Both the position numbers and the translations under genes were made by a program. DNA of 64,000 bases from Pyrobaculum sp. WP30. GTDB lineage: Archaea > Thermoproteota > Thermoprotei > Thermoproteales > Thermoproteaceae. Every line of letters starts with the position of its first letter. Position 1 is the stretch's first letter. Below are positions 43,927 to 53,513 of this stretch, one piece after another. The DNA is taken from NCBI GenBank assembly GCA_001189275.1, contig CP012158.1:372001-436000 (forward strand). The letters are read 5' to 3'. Under the pieces are notes generated by a model, which saw nothing but the letters and a program-made list of their open reading frames with translations, was not told where the DNA came from and did not search any database.

Positions 43927-45258
43927 TTAAGTCTTGTAGACAAGCGCTATGAAGATGTCGTTGACGTTTGTGCCGGTGGGTCCTGTGTATATGGCCCTGC
44001 CGAGCTTGTGAAAAAGCGTGTGGCTGTCGTTGTTGTCAAGGTGCTCCAGGGGGTTGAGGCCGGCTTTTTCAGCCTCCTCTGCCGTGTATCCGTCCACCAA
44101 CGCCCCGGCCGCGGGGCTGTTGCCGTCTACGCCGTCTGTCCCCATGCAAGCCGCAGACACGGGGAGGCTCCTGGCGGCTACGGCAAAGGAGAGGCAGAGC
44201 TCTTGGTTCCTCCCGCCTACGCCTCGGCCCCTCACCCGCACCACGGTCTCCCCGCCGGCCAGCAGAGCCGCTGGCGGCTTCGCCGGGTGTCCAAACCACG
44301 CCGCGGACTTCGCCGCGGAGGCCAAGACGCGGCCTACCTCCCTCGCCTCTCCCTCTAGCGCCGCGGAGAGGATGACGACGTTGTAGCCCCTGTCTGCCAG
44401 GTGCTGGGAGGCGGCGAGGAGCGACTGGAGGTTGCTGGCCACCACCACGTTGTGCACCCTCTCCAGGTGGGGGTCGCCGGGCTTCACAGTGTCTGGGCTC
44501 CGCAGAACCGCAGAGCGTAGATCAGGCGGCATCTCCTCCCAGAGGCCGTATCTCCTCAGGACGGCCACGGCGTGTTTCCTGGCGGTCTCGTCTGGGGCCG
44601 TGGGTCCGGAGGCGATGGTGTCCAGTCTGTCCCCCACAACGTCGCTCATTATAAGCGAAACCACCCGCCGCGTCTTGATGAGCCTAAGCAACTTCCCGCC
44701 TTTGACCCTCGACAGCCTTTTCCTAACCGCGTTGAGCTCCACTATGTCTGCGCCTCTCTTCATGAGCTCACCTGTGAGCCACGCCACGTCTCGGAGGGAG
44801 ACCCCCTCCTCCGGCGCCTCGAAGAGCGCAGAGCCGCCGCCCGATATCAAGACGAACAAGAGATCCTCCGGCCCCACAGACTCCAGGTACTGGAGGAGCC
44901 TCTGAGAGGCGCGTAGCGTGTCTTCGCCGGGGATTGGGTGGTCGCCTCGCAACACCTCGACGGGGCCGACGCGGCCGCCGCCGACCGGCGAAATGACGAC
45001 GCCGCCGGCCACGGCGTCCCCCAACACGTCAACAACAGCCTGGGTCATCTTTAGAGAGGCCTTGCCGAACCCCATCACATGAACCGCCCCAGACAGGAAG
45101 TATCTCCGGCCGGCCACCTCCACCTCGTCGCCTACTCTCTTCACGTGTCTCAACACTGCGCGGTACGGGTCGGCGGCCTCAAGAGCCGCCTCAAGCGCCT
45201 CAACTAGTAACGAGGCGCCGCTGAATCTCATCAGCTCGCCGCGGTTCTTAATAAACAC
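43927..45258 (-). CDS. gckA: Glycerate 2-kinase (MOFRL family)
   Basis: This 443-residue kinase phosphorylates D-glycerate to 2-phosphoglycerate with ATP. The N-terminal DUF4147 domain shows MGFGKASLKMTQAV and LISGGGSALFEAP; the C-terminal MOFRL domain carries GGETVVRVRGRGVGGRNQEL and GTDGVDGNSPAAGA. It would feed glycerate to PEP, the substrate of PEP carboxylase in this window. A TATA-like TTTAAAATAT (45277-45286) fits a leaderless GTG at 45258, with an internal ATG at 45231 as alternative. Confidence 0.9.
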   Translation of the reverse strand: MFIKNRGELMRFSGASLLVEALEAALEAADPYRAVLRHVKRVGDEVEVAGRRYFLSGAVHVMGFGKASLKMTQAVVDVLGDAVAGGVVISPVGGGRVGPVEVLRGDHPIPGEDTLRASQRLLQYLESVGPEDLLFVLISGGGSALFEAPEEGVSLRDVAWLTGELMKRGADIVELNAVRKRLSRVKGGKLLRLIKTRRVVSLIMSDVVGDRLDTIASGPTAPDETARKHAVAVLRRYGLWEEMPPDLRSAVLRSPDTVKPGDPHLERVHNVVVASNLQSLLAASQHLADRGYNVVILSAALEGEAREVGRVLASAAKSAAWFGHPAKPPAALLAGGETVVRVRGRGVGGRNQELCLSFAVAARSLPVSAACMGTDGVDGNSPAAGALVDGYTAEEAEKAGLNPLEHLDNNDSHTLFHKLGRAIYTGPTGTNVNDIFIALVYKT

Positions 45259-45584
45259 ATATACTATACCTTGGACTTTAAAATATGTAGAGCGTTTGGC
45301 AGAAAAGGCCGAGAAGTACAGAAACTACGCCAGTCGTAGCTGAACGCCTAAGTTGTCTACTTTGACCTGTCTGAGCAGTACATACGCCACCGTGCCCATA
45401 CCCGGCCGCAGCCACCTCATCTCTCGGCCGCCCCCTCCGGCGACGTAGCCTCGGCAAAAGTACACAGGATCTCCCTTAGAGGAGACACCCCCTCATGTGT
45501 TCGGACCTAAGCAGGTCTAACAACACCGCGGGAGTTTTTAGCGCAATCCCTCAGCTGGGAAAAAAGAATTAAATAGAAAAAGGA
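45259..45584. other. Intergenic region, one possible small remnant
   Basis: A minus-strand frame of about 45 codons (DPVYFCRGYVAGGGGREMRW onward to QLRLA and a stop near 45345) looks protein-like but is not identifiable. The glycerate kinase TATA lies at 45277-45286. Nothing else seen. Confidence 0.3.
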
Positions 45585-46751
45585 TTATTTGAATATAAAG
45601 AGCGTCCTCGGCCTCTCGCCCGGCTTTAGGGGCAGTAGCAACACGCCGAGCACGAGAAGGGCCACGTAGATCAGCACCGAGCCTATAGCTATCTCTATCT
45701 GGGACGGAGTCGGGGCGTAGTGAATTGAGCCGACGCCGGCCCAGCCGCCGAGGCTGTGGAATATATGGGCCTTCTGCGGCTCTATTATCAAGTCGTATTT
45801 GTCGACGAAGCCGGCTATGACCACAAGCGCGGCGGCCAGTAAAGCCATCGCCGGGCTCTTCTTGTAGTAGGCGAAGGTAGCCAGCAGGAACGGCACAAGC
45901 AACAATAGGCCTATTTCGAATATGTAGAAGTTGGGCGACGATAGAATGAGGCTATAGGCCTCCCAAGATGCCGGGTTGTACCAAGCGTTTATCACCATCC
46001 ACCCCTTTATGAAGGCCAGCACGGGGAGGCCTATCATAAGGATGCGGCTGTAGTATCTGGCCACGAACTCCCGCACGCCGAGGCCTCCGGCGAAGGCAGA
46101 TATGAAGAGGGCTTGGCCGGCAGCGCCTATGGCTATGGCGCTGGCTATGAAGTAGAGCGCCATGTGGGGGCCGTACCAAGCTGGCACAGCAACCACGTTG
46201 CCGAAAACTTGGCCCAAGTTGCTGTGTAGCACGACGGTTACGACCAGCACTGCCAGCGCTACGGCCAGCTCCGCCGACTTCATCAACCTCAACTTCTCGC
46301 TCACCTCGCTCCGTATGAAGTATACAAGTTCTATCAGTAGGGTCAAGGCAAACAGCGTGTATAGAGTGGCCATCCAAGTAATGCCGGAGCGGTACTGGAA
46401 GAACAGCGATAGGCCCCCCTGTGTGTGGATGAATATATTAATCGCCGACAGCGGACTCCTTAGGTCCAACAATATCATTATCCAGGCCGGCACGATGGTT
46501 ATGAGCGAGAACCAGACCCCCAGTTTTATGATCTTCTCATACTCGCCGTTAGGCCCCTTGTAGCCGAACACTGTGTATATGGAGTTCACTATGCTCGAGC
46601 CCGTGGCCATCAAGGCGAAGAACACATATCCGGGGACCAGAAGCCCCCATGGTATCTCCTCCGCCGATCTGCCCGCATAGCCTATCCACGCCAGCACGGC
46701 GCCAGCGATCAGCAGAGCCGCGGCCGAGGCCAACGCGAGCCACCGCCTCAT
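45585..46751 (-). CDS. NrfD/PsrC-like membrane subunit of the Mo oxidoreductase
   Basis: A 388-residue protein with about ten predicted membrane helices of the NrfD/PsrC type, the quinol-reacting anchor of CISM enzymes. Family features include PWGLLVPGYVFFALMATGSS in the first third and the regularly spaced helices with conserved Arg and His. It is the last gene of a three-gene operon and overlaps the iron-sulfur subunit gene by 4 bp. It should take electrons from menaquinol or thermoplasmaquinol. Confidence 0.83.
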   Translation of the reverse strand: MRRWLALASAAALLIAGAVLAWIGYAGRSAEEIPWGLLVPGYVFFALMATGSSIVNSIYTVFGYKGPNGEYEKIIKLGVWFSLITIVPAWIMILLDLRSPLSAINIFIHTQGGLSLFFQYRSGITWMATLYTLFALTLLIELVYFIRSEVSEKLRLMKSAELAVALAVLVVTVVLHSNLGQVFGNVVAVPAWYGPHMALYFIASAIAIGAAGQALFISAFAGGLGVREFVARYYSRILMIGLPVLAFIKGWMVINAWYNPASWEAYSLILSSPNFYIFEIGLLLLVPFLLATFAYYKKSPAMALLAAALVVIAGFVDKYDLIIEPQKAHIFHSLGGWAGVGSIHYAPTPSQIEIAIGSVLIYVALLVLGVLLLPLKPGERPRTLFIFK

Positions 46752-47314
46752 GGCCCCACCACGACGAAGTACTTGGGCTTAGTGCCCATGTTGTCCAGCA
46801 ACTTCACGTACCTAGAGTTGGCGAGGCGTCTCGATATTGACGAACTCGGGTCGTCCAAATCGCCGAAGTCGCGGGCGCCTGCCGGACACACAGCGACACA
46901 GACTGGTTGCTCGCCTTTAGCTATCCTCGCCTGGCACTCCTCGCCCATACATTTGACGGGAGTCCACATGGACTCGTTGAACCAACGGGCGTCGTAGGGA
47001 CATGCGACCATGCAGTACCTACAGCCTATGCAGAGGTCGTAGTTCATCTTGACGAGGCCGTCGCGATCCTTATACGAGGCACCTGTGGGACACACTGTGA
47101 CACACGGCGGGTTTTCGCAGTGTTGGCACTGGAGCAGATACAGCATCGGCCTAGGGCCGTTGCTCAGCTCTATCCTCCTTATGTTGGTCCTCAGCCAATT
47201 CCACGAGACGTTGGGAGACGTCGATGAGCCGTAATTCGCTGCGTTGCATGCGGCTATACAGGCGCCGCAGGCGATGCAACGGGACTGGTCCCAGAGGTGG
47301 GCAAGCCGCGTCAT
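46748..47314 (-). CDS. Four-cluster ferredoxin subunit of the Mo oxidoreductase
   Basis: The 188-residue electron-transfer subunit (DmsB/PsrB type) carries four cysteine groups: CIACGACIAAC, CQHCENPPCVTVC, CIGCRYCMVAC and a last one starting KCMGEEC and ending PVCVAVCP. It has no signal peptide of its own and would be exported with the Tat-bearing catalytic subunit. The start MTRLAHLWDQSRCIACG at 47314 overlaps the catalytic subunit's stop by 4 bp and is preferred over the longer frame from 47389. Confidence 0.88.
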   Translation of the reverse strand: MTRLAHLWDQSRCIACGACIAACNAANYGSSTSPNVSWNWLRTNIRRIELSNGPRPMLYLLQCQHCENPPCVTVCPTGASYKDRDGLVKMNYDLCIGCRYCMVACPYDARWFNESMWTPVKCMGEECQARIAKGEQPVCVAVCPAGARDFGDLDDPSSSISRRLANSRYVKLLDNMGTKPKYFVVVGP

Positions 47315-49737
47315 AGCCTCCTCACCCTTACGGTGCTGTTGGTAGGCGCGGAGCCCACCACAGGCTCTATCTTGCCGGTGGTGAACCACTGCGGATTCAC
47401 GCCCTCGCGCAGGTAGGCAAACCGCTCTGTGATTAACGAAGACCTCCTCCCGCCAAGGAAGGCGTGGGCGAACAAGACGCCCTCCCGCACCCTATTCGTC
47501 ACGCGGACTCTGGCTCTAGCCTTGAAGCCGTTGTCTATGCCCTCAAGCTCCACCTCGTCGCCATCTCTCACGCCGAGCCTCTCGGCGTCTTTTGGATTCA
47601 TCCACACAGTCCGGTCTCCTAGATACTTCGCGTTGGGGGTAAAGGCGAAGTGGCTGGAGACCACATTGTCCTTCCCGTTGACTAGGTAGAACTCGTCCGG
47701 CGCCTTCGGCCGCGTGTAGAGCGGCTCCCGGTAGTCCGGAAGCGGGTCAAGCTTGTTCTTCAACGCCGTAATTGAGTATATCTCCACCCTGCCCGTCGGC
47801 GTCCCCAGCTTAGTCTTGTAAGGCCTGACGCCGTAGCTCTTTCTCTTCAACACCACAAAGCCCTTCTCCTCAAGCGCCTTCTTGAGGTCGTCAACAGACA
47901 CCTTAAACCTGTCGGCCACCTTCTTCAACGCCGCCTCCACCAGCTGACGTTCCCACTCCTCAAACTTGTGCGGATCCGCATACCTCTCGTCGTAGCCCAC
48001 GGCCTTGGCTCTGTCCCGCCATGCGCGTCTAACGATTTCCATAAACATCCAGGGGGCGTGCCGAGCGTCTACGCCAGGAGGCGGATCCAGAGCCTTATGC
48101 GACTTCTGAATCGCCGCGTGGAGAGTCCACCTAACCGTAGCCACCTCTTCCCTCTCCAGGTACATGAGGTCTGGGAGGACGTAGTGTGCATAATCTACGT
48201 GGTCGTGGGGGAATATGTCGATAGCCACCACCAACTCTAGCTTCTTCAACGCCTCCACAGCCATTTGATACCTGGCGTCGCGCTGAAGCGGACTTGTGCC
48301 CACTATAAAGAGCGCCTTCACCGGGTACGGCTGGCCTGTGAGGATCGCCTCATACACCGCGTCGAAGGTCGATGTGTTGAGTGGATAGAGGAGTTTGTCG
48401 AGCCTCTTGGCCTTAGGCGCCGGTAGCTTCACGCCTGTTACTGTGACGACGTCGGGGCCCGCGGGGTCGCAGACGTTGGGAAAGCCGGCAGACTCCTGGA
48501 AGCAGAGACCGCCCCTCTTGTCGATGTTGCCCACGAGGGCATTTAGTATTAAGATGAGGCGGTATGTGTCGAAGTCGTTGCCGTTCTTGGCGGCGTACCA
48601 CCCATCCTCAATCACGCCCCTCGCCGTGGCGAACTCCCTGGCGATCCTCACAATGGTGTCGGCCGGCACGTCGGTGATCTTGGCCGCGACGTCGGGCGGG
48701 TATTTGCTAACCCTCTCCACAAAAAGCTCCCAGACGGTCCTCGCCCCGCCTACCCTCTGCCTAGCCTCCTCCGAAAGCATGAGGACGGGGTCCTTTGCCT
48801 TATCGAGAGGCGCCGGGGCGTTGTCAGCTGCGTCCCACGCCACGTAGTCGCCCTCCACCCCCACCTCCTTTCCGCCCAGCGGCGTGCCGTCTGGCTTGAT
48901 TAGCATAGGCGCGTTGGTGTACCTCTTGACGAAGTCGGCGTCGTAGAGACCCTCGTTTATAATCACGTAGGCCATAGCCATGAGAAACGCGGCGTCTGTG
49001 CCGGGGATTATGGGCACCCACTCCACCGAACCGAAGGCTATGTTAGGCGCCCTGGGGTCCACCACCACTATTTTAACCCCCCGCCCCCGAGCCGCCGCAA
49101 GCCGCCGAACGAGACCCATGGCCGCGTCGAGGTTCCTCCCCACCAGGACTAAATACGACACGTTTTCGTAGTCTGGATCGACAATTGGCGGACCGCCCGC
49201 GCCCAACACAGCCGCCCTAGCGGCGGTGCTTGCGCTGTGGCACGTCCCCTCGTGGCCGATTAAGTTCGGTGTGCCTACGAGATACTGGAAGAGAGGAAGG
49301 AACCAGCTGTGGACGTCGTGCCGCGTAATAACCACAGATTCAGGTCCATACCTCTCCACAACCTCCTTCAGCTTCGCGGCGATTTCGTTCAACGCCGTAT
49401 CCCAATCCACCTCTACGAACTTGTCGCCCACCTTCTTAAGCGGCTTCTTTAGACGAAGCGGGTGGCTCCACATCTGAAGCGCCGACGCCGGCCTGCCACA
49501 CATGCCGGGCTGCGGATGTTCTAAATTCGGCAGTAAGTACCGCCTCCCGCCTCTCTCTACAAACAACAGCCCACAGCCGGCGCCACACGCGCCGCACATA
49601 ACAGATACAACCCTCTCGCCACTAGGCGACGCAGCCGCCTGCTGAGACGCCGAAGCCACATGCACCACGCCAAACGCCGACGAGACAACCGCCGCAGTTC
49701 CCACCAGCTTAAGAAACTCTCTTCTCTGGAGTTCCAC
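47311..49737 (-). CDS. Molybdopterin oxidoreductase catalytic subunit (Psr/Phs/Ttr-like)
   Basis: An 808-residue DMSO-reductase-family enzyme. It starts with a Tat signal (QRREFLKLVG then a hydrophobic stretch), so it acts outside the membrane. The [4Fe-4S] ligands are Cys48, Cys51, Cys55 and Cys80. Cys166 in GHEGTCHSAS is at the position of the metal ligand, as in polysulfide, thiosulfate and related reductases. The C-terminal molydopterin-binding domain is complete. The acceptor could be polysulfide, thiosulfate, tetrathionate or arsenate; sequence reading alone cannot decide. Leaderless GTG at 49737 with TATA at 49755-49766. A TorD chaperone gene lies at the window end. Confidence 0.85.
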   Translation of the reverse strand: MELQRREFLKLVGTAAVVSSAFGVVHVASASQQAAASPSGERVVSVMCGACGAGCGLLFVERGGRRYLLPNLEHPQPGMCGRPASALQMWSHPLRLKKPLKKVGDKFVEVDWDTALNEIAAKLKEVVERYGPESVVITRHDVHSWFLPLFQYLVGTPNLIGHEGTCHSASTAARAAVLGAGGPPIVDPDYENVSYLVLVGRNLDAAMGLVRRLAAARGRGVKIVVVDPRAPNIAFGSVEWVPIIPGTDAAFLMAMAYVIINEGLYDADFVKRYTNAPMLIKPDGTPLGGKEVGVEGDYVAWDAADNAPAPLDKAKDPVLMLSEEARQRVGGARTVWELFVERVSKYPPDVAAKITDVPADTIVRIAREFATARGVIEDGWYAAKNGNDFDTYRLILILNALVGNIDKRGGLCFQESAGFPNVCDPAGPDVVTVTGVKLPAPKAKRLDKLLYPLNTSTFDAVYEAILTGQPYPVKALFIVGTSPLQRDARYQMAVEALKKLELVVAIDIFPHDHVDYAHYVLPDLMYLEREEVATVRWTLHAAIQKSHKALDPPPGVDARHAPWMFMEIVRRAWRDRAKAVGYDERYADPHKFEEWERQLVEAALKKVADRFKVSVDDLKKALEEKGFVVLKRKSYGVRPYKTKLGTPTGRVEIYSITALKNKLDPLPDYREPLYTRPKAPDEFYLVNGKDNVVSSHFAFTPNAKYLGDRTVWMNPKDAERLGVRDGDEVELEGIDNGFKARARVRVTNRVREGVLFAHAFLGGRRSSLITERFAYLREGVNPQWFTTGKIEPVVGSAPTNSTVRVRRL

Positions 49738-49754
49738 GACCCTTCACATTCATA

Positions 49755-49766
49755 AAAATAAATATC
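49755..49766 (-). promoter_or_regulatory. TATA box of the Mo-oxidoreductase operon
   Basis: Minus-strand GATATTTATTTT, centred about 24 nt before the GTG start at 49737. The rest of the 49738-50055 gap is AT-rich with no gene; it holds this box, the palindrome at 49779-49806 and the cydA promoter. Confidence 0.55.
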
Positions 49767-49778
49767 TTGCTATTCATA

Positions 49779-49806
49779 GTGTACATTTGATATAATTATT
49801 GTACAC
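49779..49806. promoter_or_regulatory. Inverted repeat GTGTACA-N14-TGTACAC
   Basis: Perfect 7-bp arms (49779-49785 and 49800-49806) separated by 14 AT-rich bases. It lies 42-69 bp upstream of the Mo-oxidoreductase start, just outside its TATA box, and between two divergent respiratory operons. It probably binds a dimeric regulator choosing between electron acceptors. Confidence 0.45.
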
Positions 49807-50024
49807 ACAATGGCAAGGCAAGGGGCGACTACACGGCGTGGGACGCCGCCGACAACGCCTTTATAAAATGACCGGCGATGCTGTATAAAAAAGACATAAC
49901 TTAAAATCTATTAAATAAAAAATTGTATAAATTTAGAATAGTTAATGATTTAATATCGTCACATACTTGGTGTGTAGAGAAAGCTGTTTAAGTTTAAAAA
50001 TAATGGTTGAATTTCTTATGCAGA

Positions 50025-50038
50025 AAATTTAAATTTCG
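50025..50038 (+). promoter_or_regulatory. TATA box of the bd-oxidase operon
   Basis: AAAATTTAAATTTC, centred about 25 nt before the ATG at 50056, giving a leaderless transcript. Confidence 0.55.
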
Positions 50039-50055
50039 GGAAAATTCCAAAATAC

Positions 50056-51654
50056 ATGCCGAATCCAAACCCACTTCTCCCACTAAGCGCGCTTGGCATA
50101 TATTTCCACGCCATATATATCACGCTGACGTTCGGCCTGCCCGTGGCAATCGGCGTGATGCTGTGGAAGTATTGGAAGACAGGCGACAAAGACTTCTACA
50201 AAGCAGCACGCCTAATGACCGCGGTGTTGGCTGTGAACTTCGCGTTAGGAGCCATAAACGGCACCCTCGTGGAGTTCGGCTGATGGCGAGATTTACGCCG
50301 GGCCAAATCTGCACCAGCCACCTTCGCCTTCGCGCCGCTAGCCCTTGAGCTCATCGCCTTCTCCAACGAGATAGCCTTCCTCATCCTCTTCATTGTGACA
50401 TTGGGAAGGGTGAGGCCGCCGGTTAGCCTCGCCATCTTGGCCCTCTATGCCGTTTTTGCCTACTTCTCCGGGGTGCTGATCACCGCCGTCAACAGCTGGA
50501 TGCAGGCGCCGTGGGGTGTGGGGCCTGTGGCTCATGTGCTGTATCCCTTCATGCCGGAGTACGGCCCCAACGCCGTCGACGTGCCGAAGCTCGTGGCCGT
50601 CAAGCTGGCCGCCGTGGCCACCGGCCAGCCCATCTCGCTCATCGTGGAGAAGCCCGGCGTGGCGCAGGCGGTGGGCATAGTGCTGAAGGACCCCATGGTT
50701 GCCCTCTACAGCCCCTACGCGCTTGTCTCAATCTTCCACAACATAATAGCCGCCATATTGATCGGCCTCGCCGTGGCCACCGCCGGCTGGGCCTTTAGGT
50801 ACTTCAAGACAGGTGACCAGAAGTATCTAAAGATTGTAAAGCCGCTTGCCGGCGTCTTCGCCGTGATCTTCGTAATTCAAGCACCCATCGTGGCGCACTT
50901 CATGGGCGAGGCAGTGGTGGAGTACAACCCCACCAAGTTCGCCCTGATGGAGGGCGCCGAAAAGACCTTCCACGACCCCATCATAGCACTTGTGGCATAC
51001 GGCGACCCCAACAAGCCCATCGTCGGCTTTGACCAGTTTGAAAAGGCCTGCCTCAGCCACGGCAACACGACAGTAGGCGACTTGATGAAGGCGGTGGGCC
51101 TCCCCAACACGTTGACTCTCCAAAGCGCGGGTCTTACCGTTGACTTCTCCAAGATCGCTTCTGTAAAGCTGGCTGACTTGTGTCTACAGGATGTGCAGAA
51201 GGCTAAGGCGTATATGCCACTGATACACACGGCCTACTACACAAAAGTCGCATTCGCCATCATCGGCGGCTTGGCGGCGGCTGTGCTCTTCTTCTACTTC
51301 TACAGAGTGCCGGGCTTGAGCGCGTTGGCTACCGCAATAGCCAGGGTCTTTGGCGACGAGAGGCGGAGGGTGTTCATCCTCGCGCTCCTGCTGGTGCTAG
51401 GCACTGTGATACCGGCCGTGGCGGGCTGGTATGTGAGAGAGGTGGGCCGTAAGCCTTGGACTGTCTACGGCTTGTTGTACCCGTCTGAGCTCGTAACGCC
51501 CGTGCCTTACTCCACGAGCCCCGGCTTCCTCGCGTTTGCCTACTTGGTGATACTGGCCGTTAACATCGGCGGCCTCTTTGCCATGTATCTCGTGGCCACT
51601 AGGGAGTACAAGTTCCTCGAGTTGCTGAAGAAGGGCGCGGGGGTGAGGCAATGA
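50056..51654 (+). pseudogene. cydA: bd-type quinol oxidase subunit CydA, interrupted by a microinversion
   Basis: CydA oxidises quinol and reduces O2 at haem groups in the membrane. His18 in GIYFHAIYITLTFG matches the N-terminal haem ligand, and about nine membrane helices follow in a frame of 532 codons. The frame is cut by TGA at 50281-50283, followed by charged residues (WRDLRRAKSAP) where a membrane helix should be. Reverse-complementing 50279-50319 removes the stop and gives GLVQIWPGVNLAIS without changing length or frame. Both flanking parts are otherwise intact. As read, the gene yields a 75-residue stub, and a GTG at 50395 begins the remaining 419 codons. It overlaps its partner gene by 4 bp. 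Confidence 0.8.
50279..50319 (+). other. 41-bp inverted segment inside cydA
   Basis: The segment is bounded by short inverted repeats (GCTG near the left end and CAGC near the right, extendable to GCTGxTG with one mismatch) and is itself an imperfect palindrome with AGATTT/AAATCT in its arms. In the opposite orientation it encodes 13 in-frame sense codons joining F-G to T-F-A-F. Such structures favour template switching or inversion. Confidence 0.75.
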
Positions 51655-52754
51655 ACAGCGCAGTTTTCATAGGGTTCGCCGGCCTCGGCCTAGCCGTTGT
51701 TTTGCACATAGTCTTCACCGCGATGACGCTCGGCACAGGCCTCCTCGCCGCTTTGTATAGATGGAAGGCGTATAAAGAAAACGACGCCTGGGCTGAGCTG
51801 TTCGCCAGGAGAGTCTTCAAGGTGTTGATTGTCTCTGAGCTCTTCAGCGGCGTCTGGGGCACCATAATCACCGTCTTCTTAGCTGGCTTCTTCACAGCTC
51901 TGACGACCCTCGCCACCGACGCCCTTTTCATCCCAATCGCCATCGCCATAGCCTCCATAATGATTAGGATACCGACCATTGCTATAAGCTGGTACACATG
52001 GGGCAAGATAAATCCGAGGACTCATTCCCTAATTATGTGGATAATGGCGTTGTCCGGCTTCGGCGTGCCTTTCGGCTTCCGCGCCATATTCGCCGAGATT
52101 AACAACCCGACGGCGGTGGGGTACTACCTCCAGACCGGTAAAAACCCTGGCTGGATGCCCTACGCCGATCCGCTTTTCTGGACGTTGTACCTCCACACAG
52201 TCGCCGCTGTCATTTCGGTAGGCGGCTTCGTGGCGGCTAGCTTAACTGCGCTTGAGAACGACGTGAGGGGCGTGAAGGCAGGTCTTACGTTGGGCTTCGG
52301 CTTCCTCACCGCCCAGCTGGCGTTTGGGCCTCTCTACTGGTACTCCCTCGACCTGTATTCGCCTCTGCTCTTCAAAGCGGTGAACACCACCTACGGCCCG
52401 TTGTTTGGCGTAAAACTCGTGGCCGTGGCGGCGCTTGTCGTCCTCGGCTACATGGCCCTTAAGTCCGCCAGGGCCGGGGCGATCCACCCAGCTACCAAGT
52501 GGCTTGCTCCGCTTGCGCTCTTCGTCGTCGTCGCAGGCGAGATTCTCAACGACGGCGCGCGCTACCCCAACATGGTGTTGGCCGGCGACAAGGGCCTCCC
52601 GGCGACGCTTTTCGCCAACTTCTACATGGATATCCCAATGCCCGCCGTCTACGTCATCTTGGCGTTTCTAATTCTATCAGTTGTGGTGTTCACCACGGCG
52701 GCCTTCTACGCACTGTACAGAAGATTCATAGCGGAGATACCTGAAACTGAGTAA
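51651..52754 (+). CDS. Second bd-type oxidase subunit (CydA-prime/CydB-like)
   Basis: The 367-residue membrane protein has about nine helices. Its N terminus AVVLHIVFTAMTLGTGLLAA places His19 like the haem ligand of CydA rather than resembling the DGFDLG start of CydB, so it seems to be a CydA paralogue, the CydAA-prime arrangement reported for archaea. It overlaps cydA by 4 bp. It would form the membrane heterodimer with CydA; if CydA is truly broken, this subunit is orphaned. Confidence 0.8.
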   Translation: MNSAVFIGFAGLGLAVVLHIVFTAMTLGTGLLAALYRWKAYKENDAWAELFARRVFKVLIVSELFSGVWGTIITVFLAGFFTALTTLATDALFIPIAIAIASIMIRIPTIAISWYTWGKINPRTHSLIMWIMALSGFGVPFGFRAIFAEINNPTAVGYYLQTGKNPGWMPYADPLFWTLYLHTVAAVISVGGFVAASLTALENDVRGVKAGLTLGFGFLTAQLAFGPLYWYSLDLYSPLLFKAVNTTYGPLFGVKLVAVAALVVLGYMALKSARAGAIHPATKWLAPLALFVVVAGEILNDGARYPNMVLAGDKGLPATLFANFYMDIPMPAVYVILAFLILSVVVFTTAAFYALYRRFIAEIPETE

Positions 52755-53048
52755 TTTATCTTTTTTTTCCTACGACATCTATCCGCTTTTTGTAAAACGT
52801 GTCAATTACGGCAAGCCTTGTCACGTTGCAAAGTGAGGGTCTTAATGGCGTAGTCTCAAATGAGTGTTTGAGATGCATCTGACTACGCTGGAGCTCTTCG
52901 AAAAGTGGTATAGAAACTTCTTCGATTGTTGATTCAGCCGAGATGCCGCAGCGCCGGGGCAGGGGCCGCAACGCAAGTTGGCTAGATAGACCTGCAGAAG
53001 AGGGGTGTAACTAGTAACAATCTTTATAACTTGTCGGTAGGAAACGTC
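52755..53048. other. Intergenic region after the oxidase genes
   Basis: Begins with a T-rich run (TTTATCTTTTTTTT at 52757-52770) that suits a crenarchaeal terminator. A 19-codon plus-strand frame MHLTTLELFEKWYRNFFDC near 52872 and a minus-strand frame are not convincing. CTTTATAAC at 53018-53026 is the TATA box of the thioesterase gene. Confidence 0.4.
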
Positions 53049-53507
53049 ATGGGTCTTTCTGCCCTTCTTTCTGCCGGTCTCGACAAGATAAATGAGTTTC
53101 TCCACACGGCTGAGCCTTTCACGGCCTTCTTGGGCTACAGGTTGGTGGAGCTTTCGGAGGGGGGTGCGTGTGCGGAGTTTGGCATGTCGCCTAACGCCCG
53201 GAGGGTGGGCGGGGTCCTCCACGGCGGCGTCATCATGGCTGTGTTGGATGAGACTATGGGCTTCGCCGCCTTGACGCTTAACGACGGTGTTGATCAAGTC
53301 ACGGTGGAGCTTAAGGTGAACTTCTTGGAGCCAGGCGTGGAGGGGCCTTTCAAAGTGTGCGGCCGGGTGGTGAAGAGGGGAGGTCGCGTGGCTGTGGTGG
53401 AGGGCGAGGTCCGCGACGCGAAGGGTAGGCTTATCGCCAAGGCCCTCGGCACGTGGTACTACCTCTCTAGACGTGCCGGGAATGTTTATATATCTCCCGA
53501 ATCCTAA
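53049..53507 (+). CDS. Hotdog-fold acyl-CoA thioesterase (PaaI-like)
   Basis: The 152-residue protein has the PaaI/YbgC hotdog layout: a first helix, [16 protein letters not shown] strand pair, the catalytic-loop [20 protein letters not shown] in which HGG and the Asp/Glu of the hot-dog helix lie, and a C-terminal sheet ending ALGTWYYL. It hydrolyses an unknown acyl- or aryl-CoA. ATG 53049 is selected over GTG 53031 because of the TATA at 53018-53026. Confidence 0.82.
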   Translation: MGLSALLSAGLDKINEFLHTAEPFTAFLGYRLVELSEGGACAEFGMSPNARRVGGVLHGGVIMAVLDETMGFAALTLNDGVDQVTVELKVNFLEPGVEGPFKVCGRVVKRGGRVAVVEGEVRDAKGRLIAKALGTWYYLSRRAGNVYISPES

Positions 53508-53513
53508 ATAGCC

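Noticed and set aside
50281-50283. In-frame TGA in cydA as recoded selenocysteine or programmed readthrough
   Set aside because: Thermoproteales are not known to use selenocysteine, residues after the stop do not fit a membrane helix, and the inverted segment explains the stop fully.
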